Source: Morella rubra (Eukaryota; Streptophyta; Magnoliopsida; Fagales; Myricaceae). Taken from it: a stretch of DNA of 64,000 nucleotides. How positions within the stretch are numbered: position 1 is the first letter of the stretch; every line of letters starts with the position of its first letter. The translations under genes and the position numbers were made by a program. The stretch spans positions 22,041,080 through 22,105,079 of the forward strand of contig CM025851.1 of NCBI GenBank assembly GCA_003952965.2. Reading direction: 5' to 3'. Shown piece after piece: positions 54,101-64,000 of the stretch. The notes beneath the pieces were generated by a model that was given only the letters and a program-made list of their open reading frames with translations, ran no database searches and was not told the origin of the DNA.

Positions 54101-57100
54101 GGTACACAAAAGTTGCCGTATCGTGCTAAGCAAGTGTCGTAGTCGAGCGTGTCTGTCCGCAACAAGTTGGGCCACGCATGTGCTCGAATGGTGTTTGAAG
54201 AAACGGCAGTTGCGCCCCTGCAGGTAGTGGACTGGACCTGACCCGCTGTAAAAGACGCGTAAGAAAATTAAGCGCGAAAATGACTCCATGTGAGGAGCGG
54301 TATGTCACTGGTTAGTGCTCAGTGATTGCATTGAACGATCTTCGAGACCCTTGTCTACTACAGTCTCATGTGGTAAAGATTGACCAGACGTGCTGTGGAG
54401 GACAAAGTTGCTTCAAGGAAGTCGGTTGCTGATGTGGAATGGTGTACGAATATCCTCGGTGAGTGTGCGTACCGAAGGTCAAGGAGAAAAGAGGAGAGTA
54501 GGAAAGGCGCTGTGTGTGAACCTTGAAAGAACCCGCTAAAGTGATCAGCTAATTTTTGATCTACGCCGAACGATTCAACTGTTTGCCCTCAGTCAGAGGG
54601 AGTGGGGAAAGCTATCTTGATGAACGATATCAGATCCTTCATTCACAGAGGATATCCCAGTTATCTTTGTTACCAACATGATCAACTATCCTATCCATCA
54701 GATATACATCCTCACTAATATATCCTTATCATAGAGAATAGTGGGGGAAAATTGGAAACAAATTGTTCAAAAAACAGGTTCGTGGTAGCCACTTTGATTT
54801 TTGATGAAGTATCAGTCTATTGAACAAGGCAATACGATAATGTTTGTTGTTCTATATGTGCTTATTGTTTTGGTGATAGAATGACAAATTCGTCCAATTA
54901 ACAACTAATGACAGCTTAATTGACAATAATTATGCTCTAGTCATCATGTTTAGTTTGTATTTTATGGAATAATGTTCAATTAGTAAACTGTGACGTAAGG
55001 AAAACAAAAATTAAACTCTAATAAGAATATTAATTTGGTGCTAAGTTTGAAATCTTTCAAATGCTAAAAGTTTAATGTTCGGCATTATTTGAAGAAAATG
55101 CTAAATTTAACCGTCCTGCCTGTGGATGGCCCAGCTCACTGAGGATCAAAACGTGATGGCCGACTAACGATGCAGTGGGCTCCATGATGGGCCTCCTCTA
55201 GCCCAAACCAGACTGTTCGTTTTCTTTCCTTCAGCCTTTGCGGCATAAAAGAATCAGTTCCACCCTCTAAGGCGTACCCAGAAAAGCAAGCGAGCCTGCA
55301 GGAAACGAAATACACTGGCCCCAATTTTTGGGCTGCGACACCTGCCCTTGGGCTTAGAGCAGCATATATAAACTTAAGCCAAGGTTCTCTCCTCCACTTT
55401 GAAGTTAGTTTTATGGGATCAAATCACGCACTCCGCCCCCCCAAATACGCCCGTTTAGGGAATCAGCTCTCTCTGGTTGCAAAAATTTATGTGTCATATC
55501 TCTAGCTCTTCCTTCCATTGTCTCTACCACACTATACGCGTGCTTTACGTTTATGGGTTCTCATAGGATTGAACACTGTTACCATTGCTAACCAGTTGCG
55601 AGTGACACCGCAACGCTCGTGAACGCCCGAAAGTATGCCGAAAGCATAATTTATACAAAGATACATATTATGTAAGATCTATACTCCAAAGAATGGAAAG
55701 TTACTCCACAGTCGTTTTGTTCACTGCAAAAAAAACAATACCTTTCTCGCTTTCCTAACACCTCGCTCGCCATAAACCCAACCCACAATCTCTAAGTACT
55801 AAAATTCCCTACCCATATAGATCGAGAGATCTGGAGCAACATTCGCCCTTCATCGTGCAAACACGAGGAAGTAACACCTTTCAAAATATCTCTGATGAGA
55901 ACACGCCTCCTATACTATGATATCAATCACATATACGAGACTCAAAAAAATTATATGCTGCAAGCAATTATGATCGAGTATATATCTTTTAGCAACTTTG
56001 GAGAATAATAGCATTCTTAGTCAACCAACATTCTTGAGGAATCTCAAGTAGTGTCATATATAAACATCCGTAACACATTCATCAAGTTCCAAGGACTTGA
56101 AGTATTACTCTATACCCAGTCTATGAGGTACCACATAAATCTCTGACAACTATGCTGTCTACATCAATCAAACCCCTACCCAAAAACCTCTTCATTTCTC
56201 AAACACAGACACACACATATATAACGCACTCTTTCTTCGAGAATGCACAAATTCCAGCACCATATTTTCTATTACGCAAGAAAAAGTTCCACATAGAGAC
56301 TAATATACTCGAATTATCTTTCAAAATATCTCTCCTCTATGCCTCCTAATAAGCTATTCGATAGTGCGAGAGAAAATATATTATTGCAAACAAACTAGCC
56401 ATACAGCTAAAGGATTTCCCCTTACCCTAATTTACTGTAAAATCATATGCCTGCCTATAAATATAACGCAATGATTAAAGTGACGTAGCTCAGATTGATT
56501 TATTATTCTCTCTTCCCAGACAGTTGAAACTCTCGGCGAATCTAACACAGTCCTTATACAAACCATTACACACGCTAGACTCTTGAGTCGCACATGCACA
56601 ACTAACATGCGCTCACATAAATGCCTAACGTACCATAGACTCGACATTACGTAGCCAGAGAGAGGCAGAGAATCTGAACCAAAGGACATTATTTTTTGAA
56701 GAGAAGGGGACGCCAGATCTGGTCTCAGATTTGAAGTTCAGAGGGTATTTCTGGGTCGGATTTGGTCTTCAAACGGTCCGAAAGGTGGGTTTTCTCATTA
56801 AGCGACGTGTCTTCTAAGTCTTTTTAGCGTAGTGCGAAATAACTGGTTTGCAACTTTTATATCCCCATATCATATCTATCTTTGCGCTTCACACCGTCGA
56901 AGCTTTGCATAGTAACCGTAACCCTTATCGCTTTCTTCTAATATCGCGAGTGCTGACAGTCTCCAGACAATACGTATCCCACTGAGCCACAATACCTCCA
57001 AACCTGAATACAGTAAAACATCTAGCAGCATCATGATTAGTACAATTATATGTTTCTGATTCTCATTACATTTTTTTTGTGGCTTGATACTCGAATATGC

Positions 57101-57889
57101 TTGTACGAATTCCATTTCTGATATCCATAATATTAAGATCAGTTGACAAGATTTATAATACTTAAAGCCTCCTTTTACGGATAATGATCTTATATCTCTA
57201 TTACGTTGCCTGTTTTGATCTAGGTCTTATGGTATAGTTATTTATGATTATTATTGGTTTAGTGAAAATTCAAACATCAGAGTGATTACTTATTTTATAT
57301 AGATTAAATGATAGCTACTACATATTGATTTATTAGTGATATGACTTTGAGATTATCATACTTCGTTCTTTAAATTAAGTCTTTTGACTAAACATGTTGT
57401 GGACCGAATAAATTGTTGAGTGAGTGATTCTAGTATATTAGTATTTTTGAACTCGCGCCAATACTTGCGGCTATATGATTATACAGCCCTACAACTATAT
57501 TGGTTAACTTTATGAAAGACTGGATATTACCAATATTCATACATGAACTCTAACCCTTATAGAATTGAGATACTTGAGGAAGGCAAAAAAAGAGTAAGAG
57601 TTACAAAAACTAATTAAATACTCTTAGAGAGCCTTCACTCATTTATATGAGTTTAATTTCATTTTATTGTTGTTTTGTGTCTTTGTTAAACCAAAAAGCA
57701 TAAGCATTTCTAGCTATACCGGTATTTCCTCTTAAACATCTTTCGTTTGAATGCATCAATGGTTTTATAAGCCTCGCGACTATACCTTGAGGTTACCCAT
57801 TTAATTACCAATCAAACCTCGGCTGAAAGTGTAATGCCTCTCTCATTAGCTGGTATAATTATCAAGTGTAGGGACTGTTAGCTGGCGAA
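48196..57889. other. 9.7 kb without recognisable genes; suspect consensus quality
   Basis: The + strand is pyrimidine-rich over long parts (for example 50,700-51,700), with only short frames. A more GC-balanced patch at 53,940-54,620 and another at 55,110-55,470 (GGGCTCCATGATGGGCC, 'AGCCCAAACC') look like ordinary plant sequence, but no protein could be read. CACTA-like termini appear in isolation (CACTACGAAAAATACA near 49,731; CACTGCAAAAAAATTTC near 50,332; CACTGCAAAAAAAACAAT near 55,723) without partners. Confidence 0.4.
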
Positions 57890-57895
57890 TTATTC

Positions 57896-58728
57896 GAGGG
57901 GCAGACAAACTTATTTGAGGGGTTGAATAACACGAGCAGTGGATATCATCGGTAAACCCAGAAGAAAGGAAGATGGGTCAGAGAAGTTCTTGTGGACGTT
58001 GCTGATGCCTGGATGAACCTTCGGCTGGCTGGTTAAATTGATTGTTCGTCAGATACGTTAGTTACATGCTGATATATACCGGTAAGCATAGTTTGGTCAC
58101 CTTACTCGTTATTACCTTGAACGCTATGACGCACTCCCGTATTGTATAGGAGTGATCCAGCAATACTTTTCTTACCGTCAATTTTAGTGCTTGAATCTAC
58201 GTTAGCAAGTAGTTCATCTAATTAGTACTTCCTTCCCAAATATCTTTTGCTGATTTGAGTTACGCAATCTTTTCTGTGCCAAACATAACACAATATGTTC
58301 GAGTGCCCTTACTACTAACCACTGTTCAACCTATCTAACCACAAAATATTTATGGAAACTGCAATGAGATCATAGATGATTGACAGAAATATAGCTTAAC
58401 AAATCTGCATAATGTATGTATTTTCCTTGGCCAAAAACAATAATAATGGTGATTAATGATGAATCTTATTCTGTGATGCATCTAGATGTTTATGCATACT
58501 CGATTTGATATGAGAGCACATTTGATGGCAGAATCGTTAAAGAAGTTATGGAAGGGCCTGCTCATAATCTTCTAGAGTCAGTGGCTCAACTTATTGCGTC
58601 TACCACTTTCACGAAGCACCACCAGATATCTGCAGTTCGTGTGAAAGTTGGAAAACCTCATGTTGCTGTTCCTGTTCTGTTGACTACTTTGGGTGTTGAA
58701 TTCAGATACAAAGTTAGAGTCCAAATGA
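57896..58728 (+). CDS. FOLB: Dihydroneopterin aldolase (FOLB), two exons, frame disrupted
   Basis: FOLB converts 7,8-dihydroneopterin to 6-hydroxymethyl-7,8-dihydropterin plus glycolaldehyde in cytosolic folate synthesis. Exon 1 (about 57,896-58,081) can be followed in pieces: 'DKL' and a leucine/glycine stretch, 'GYHR', 'PEERKMG', 'FLVDV', 'DAWMNLR', and a final 'DIYR' split by a CGGTAAGC donor. Exon 2 starts after a TTTGATGGCAG acceptor at 58,532: 'IVKEVMEGPAHNLLESVAQL' and 'ISAVRVKVGKPHVAVP', including the conserved Lys of the VKVGKP motif. The intron is 450 bp. Exon 1 has an extra or missing base about every 20 bases and no clear start Met. Exon 2 is clean to 58,676, then shows compensating indels before the family's end motif; the expected stop is TGA 58,726-58,728. 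The total would be about 125 residues, normal for the family. A functional gene read with errors, or a pseudogene. Confidence 0.8.
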
Positions 58729-61463
58729 GCTTCTTCTTTTTTTTCTCTCTCTCTCTACCCTCCACCACGATTCAACACCCAACGGGACTCACGTAACCCA
58801 AATTGAGCTCCTTATTGATCCTTATTTTGATGCCCCTTACATGTTTTTTTACTTTTGGCTCATGAATGTCTGGAAAGGTTTTCCCCCCCACCTTGGAAGG
58901 GGGAGAAAGGAAGGATACGAGAATTTTTTTTGGTTTGGCTACCTCTCTCTTCTCGCAATAACAAAAAAAAAAAGGATCATTCGTTGAGAGTATTTGGATG
59001 ATCAAACGATTAACATTTTTTATCGAACGTGTTATGTTTTACAATTGATCATGTCACATCTCCTTATAATTTTGTAAATGAGTATAATGACTCCTAGTTC
59101 TGAATCGAACTATCGTGTCTAATAGTGGTTAACGAAAATGACTTTATTATCTATAGAGAAACTTCCTATTCTTCAGGTGATGCAAATAATTACCGATATG
59201 CAATCCACCTTTGTTTTATCATCCAAGCAAATTATATAAAATCCAATTACCGTTTCGCGTTCGAGTTGCTTCTGCTAACCTTGCCAAAATCTTTTTTTAA
59301 AAAAATAAGGACGCCATCAGGGGTTTTTCATCTAACATATTTCGCCAATTTATTTGTTTCCGATTGGGACGAATTTTTTCACAACTTTCTACGATACTAA
59401 CAAAAACATTTCTTATATCTAACTTAAAAATAAATTGACCAGTCTGGTGTCACTACTCTGGTTGCGTCAATTCTGAACTACGTCATATCTTATCTTAATA
59501 TATATTATTCTTTTTTAATATGTAAAATTATAATAAATGAAAATATTATATAAAACCATCTTTACAATTACAAAGTTCAATCCTAAGCTCAATTTTCATA
59601 TCTAATTCTCTACGATCCTCATATACCTCAACAATTTATATTATAAGTAGGAAAGAACATAGTACAACACCTAACTGACCTCCAAATAACCCATTAACAA
59701 ACACATAATCACCCTATCACTTATACTCTAAACAACATAAGCTACCCTAAAGTAATAAAGAAAAAATTATGTTGAACAATGAACGAGTACATATGAAGTT
59801 TGAAAAATTGACTTATTAAAGACATCAGTGTTGGTGACAGTTTTTGTTGAACTTAAATATGTTATTTTAAAGCTTCAAAAGGTATTTATTCTTTCAAAAC
59901 CGGAAGTTAGAAAAATTTTAGACTCATCTTCTCAACATTTGAGGTGAAGATTTTTGCCATTTGTTGTTAACACAAATAAGAAAATTTACAGCAAGATCGT
60001 GACGCCACTTTTCACACAAAAAGAAAAAAGTTGCTATATCAGCAGGTCACATCCAAGTGTACATATTCTCCTATATTTGAACAAACCTCGCGCAATAATT
60101 TTCTTCTACTAATAAAATAGCCACATATGTTACCCTTGATAACACGCTATTCTACCTTTCTAAATAACCGTAATCCCTACACAATTAATAAACGACAATA
60201 ATAATAAAATAAATAGACAACAGCCATAAAAATATAACAAAACGTTCCAAATCTGACATCTTTCTACATATTAGAGCTCTTACGCAATATGAAAGCCCCT
60301 TATCACTTATGAAAAAGTACTACGGCCTCTCCAATTACTAATGATAATTTTCTTCTATTATATTGTACATATATCTCTCATCCAATTTGCAATCACAAAT
60401 AACTCTCTCAACTTTCCAATAACTCTCTATCAATTACCACCCTCTACGCCTCCAATTCAATAATAATTCTTCCAATAACTAAGAAATACCAGAGGTAAAA
60501 TCTTCGTCTTCACCACCAAATACTTGAGCCCAAACAGTAAAAGAAAAACTCTGAAGCTGACTAAAGAATCTCAGCCTTCCTTCAACAGACATCACAAGTC
60601 ACATCCCACAAATTTCACCCTACCACTAGTCGAAGTCCAATGGCTATTTTCTTTTTCTTTGTCTTTCATCTATCTGATGTCCGACATATATCTTATTCGA
60701 AAAAATTATAGTAATAAATATGCACATAGGGAAATCAGGCTGAAAGTTGGAAACGATAACTCCTTATAGTTTCTAATTAAAGAAATTCTTTTCCTCAAAA
60801 GAAAATGCCTCAGCTATTTAGAAACAGAAGGAATAAACTCATGAAGACTCACAACGCAAAAACAGATTGAAACATATGTATCACACTCAATAAAAAAATA
60901 ACGTCACTACAAGCACCAAACCGAACCAAAGTACATAAGCAGCTAGACGTAAAGAGACAACCTATGATTCCCTATGATAGCCCGCCAATAGTCCACACGA
61001 AAGTGGATAACTGCCAAACAATTCGATCAGGTCAAATGCAGAATAGCCAAAAGAACTCTGCAACCCAGTCTTCATTTCCTTTTACGAAAAATAGCTCCCA
61101 GTAAGATCTGTAATTTATAAACTATTATTTCTCATTCCAAAATAACAACAAGAACAATAACCTAAATCACAAGCAATACCTTTAACATTAACTATACATA
61201 CACTCTCAAGTCAAAATATTCTATATATCCACATAAGATCCCTATGAGAACAATAAATATAATTTGGAACATGAAACTATTTCATGATAGCCCGAATAAG
61301 AATTTAAAAAGTAGAAAATAAAAATAGCACTATCTCATACAACCAAATGAAAATAGATCAATTAGCAAAATCAATCAAGCTATAACATGCTATATAAAGT
61401 ATAATATGAACAGAAAAACAAACATTATTTACATCCCGAACGAGAAAAACCTCATTGAACCCA
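58729..61463. other. No recognisable gene up to the gap
   Basis: AT-rich sequence with short, domain-free frames. Composition shifts toward A/C on the + strand approaching the gap (60,200-61,460). No terminal repeats. Confidence 0.4.
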
Positions 61464-62463
61464 NNNNNNNNNNNNNNNNNNNNNNNNNNNNNNNNNNNNN
61501 NNNNNNNNNNNNNNNNNNNNNNNNNNNNNNNNNNNNNNNNNNNNNNNNNNNNNNNNNNNNNNNNNNNNNNNNNNNNNNNNNNNNNNNNNNNNNNNNNNNN
61601 NNNNNNNNNNNNNNNNNNNNNNNNNNNNNNNNNNNNNNNNNNNNNNNNNNNNNNNNNNNNNNNNNNNNNNNNNNNNNNNNNNNNNNNNNNNNNNNNNNNN
61701 NNNNNNNNNNNNNNNNNNNNNNNNNNNNNNNNNNNNNNNNNNNNNNNNNNNNNNNNNNNNNNNNNNNNNNNNNNNNNNNNNNNNNNNNNNNNNNNNNNNN
61801 NNNNNNNNNNNNNNNNNNNNNNNNNNNNNNNNNNNNNNNNNNNNNNNNNNNNNNNNNNNNNNNNNNNNNNNNNNNNNNNNNNNNNNNNNNNNNNNNNNNN
61901 NNNNNNNNNNNNNNNNNNNNNNNNNNNNNNNNNNNNNNNNNNNNNNNNNNNNNNNNNNNNNNNNNNNNNNNNNNNNNNNNNNNNNNNNNNNNNNNNNNNN
62001 NNNNNNNNNNNNNNNNNNNNNNNNNNNNNNNNNNNNNNNNNNNNNNNNNNNNNNNNNNNNNNNNNNNNNNNNNNNNNNNNNNNNNNNNNNNNNNNNNNNN
62101 NNNNNNNNNNNNNNNNNNNNNNNNNNNNNNNNNNNNNNNNNNNNNNNNNNNNNNNNNNNNNNNNNNNNNNNNNNNNNNNNNNNNNNNNNNNNNNNNNNNN
62201 NNNNNNNNNNNNNNNNNNNNNNNNNNNNNNNNNNNNNNNNNNNNNNNNNNNNNNNNNNNNNNNNNNNNNNNNNNNNNNNNNNNNNNNNNNNNNNNNNNNN
62301 NNNNNNNNNNNNNNNNNNNNNNNNNNNNNNNNNNNNNNNNNNNNNNNNNNNNNNNNNNNNNNNNNNNNNNNNNNNNNNNNNNNNNNNNNNNNNNNNNNNN
62401 NNNNNNNNNNNNNNNNNNNNNNNNNNNNNNNNNNNNNNNNNNNNNNNNNNNNNNNNNNNNNNN
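61464..62463. other. Assembly gap, exactly 1000 N
   Basis: A run of precisely 1000 N, the usual placeholder for a gap of unknown size between scaffolded contigs. Open frames that pass through it are meaningless. Confidence 0.99.
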
Positions 62464-63340
<877 letters not shown>

Positions 63341-64000
63341 TTTTGGCAAATGACGTGTGTCTCAACGTGGTATAGTTTTATTTGTTGAGTCTCAGGGTTT
63401 GCATTCATGCTTGTAGAGCGCTTGCTTATTTATCCGTTTGGATATTTCTTTTTGAAGAGTGTTGATTATGTCTTTATTTTTGGCTCGACTTTCTATATTA
63501 AGCTCCTGGTCGTTTTTGTGATTGTTTGGTACAATGCTCCTTCTACAATTTATTTAATAAGTCACGTTTGACATTTGTGTTTTTGGTGATGAAGGAAATC
63601 CAGAATTTAGTTGGGAATTTTGATGTATGTTCTCTAATATCTTTAGAGAGAGATTTTAGTTGTGTTGGGTGTGTAGATAATAGAGAAATGAGAAAAGGAG
63701 TCGTTGTTTGCTTCATCTTTCTTCTAGTTACTTTATTTTAGAATTGACAGGTAGGAAATGGGTTATTGGTTTTGTTTTTTTGTGTAAATGTATATTATGT
63801 TAATGAATGTTAATTAAGTGTGTTAGTGTGTCTGTTTTTTGGCTCTGGTAGGAGACTACTTTTTTAGAGATATTGGGAGATTGAGTTCGTTTTCGGGTTT
63901 TGTTTCTCTTCTAGGTTTTTTAGTTTTTTTTTTATGTATGATTTCTTAGGAATGTCCTTCTATTTTATTATGGTGGCATTTCATTGATTGCAAGGGGTAG
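63341..64000. other. No recognisable gene
   Basis: T-rich sequence with near-normal complexity. One 71-codon frame (63,526-63,741) has no recognisable domain. Confidence 0.4.

Noticed and set aside
50332..55740. CACTA element between isolated CACTGCAAAAAAA-like termini
   Set aside because: The termini at 49,731, 50,332 and 55,723 are all in the same orientation, have no paired right ends or subterminal arrays, and lie in low-confidence sequence.

Overview
The window looks like a gene-poor, transposon-rich stretch of a dicot nuclear genome. The plant signature comes from En/Spm (CACTA) transposons, Copia and Gypsy LTR elements of plant type, hAT and MITE insertions, a coiled-coil NBS-LRR (CNL) resistance-gene relic, an LRR receptor-like protein of the RLP2/PSY1R-ectodomain type, and the plant dihydroneopterin aldolase FOLB. 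The CNL resembles RGA-type genes of woody rosids, but the species cannot be fixed from this alone. I see no tRNA, rRNA, CRISPR array or bacterial-style operon, and no intact long reading frame.

Layout. 1-2.3 kb: two Copia-type LTRs in opposite orientation, the first with an array of the palindrome GTGTCGACAC. 2.97-3.59 kb: a fold-back MITE with an exact 8-bp target duplication. 4.8-5.1 kb: a CACTA end. 6.2-8.2 kb: the 5' part of an Athila-like Gypsy element (LTR, primer site, decayed gag). 8.2-12.6 kb: degraded CACTA-like sequence with GGTCAC motifs, a small TA-flanked MITE and a 405-bp-period duplication. 13,917-24,664: a 10.7-kb CACTA element with TIRs and TCGATCGA-rich subterminal arrays. 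It carries an accessory 'plant transposon protein' gene relic and a transposase gene that keeps the Transpos_assoc, DUF4218 and Transposase_24 regions but has lost the catalytic segment. A solo Gypsy LTR (15,004-17,460) sits inside it. 25,428-28,400: a second solo LTR. 28.9-29.3 kb: a PB1-like exon cut off by a gag-only Copia element (29,265-35,102) that itself holds an antisense LTR. 35.1-36.1 kb: another CACTA end, with TTCGAACG motifs.

36.4-48.2 kb is a decayed immune-receptor cluster on the + strand. It contains a CNL pseudogene with a P-loop Lys-to-Glu change, several stops and frameshifts and a 1.17-kb hAT inside the NB-ARC; its downstream region, interrupted by a second hAT; a duplicated CNL LRR fragment in two 316-bp tandem units; and an RLP2-like gene.

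48.2-61.46 kb has almost no recognisable content except the two exons of FOLB (57.9-58.7 kb). FOLB can be followed domain by domain but carries frequent one- and two-base indels. Together with the rising indel density in the 3' half of the RLP gene, this suggests that the consensus worsens toward the scaffold gap (exactly 1000 N, 61,464-62,463). The far side of the gap opens with 168 T and then G/T-only sequence, most likely an assembly artefact.

No new cellular system is evident. The most interesting signals are the recurring TCGA-core palindrome arrays in unrelated transposon classes, the accessory gene inside the catalytically deleted CACTA element, the gag-only Copia element with mismatched flanks, and the mis-sequenced FOLB gene beside the gap.
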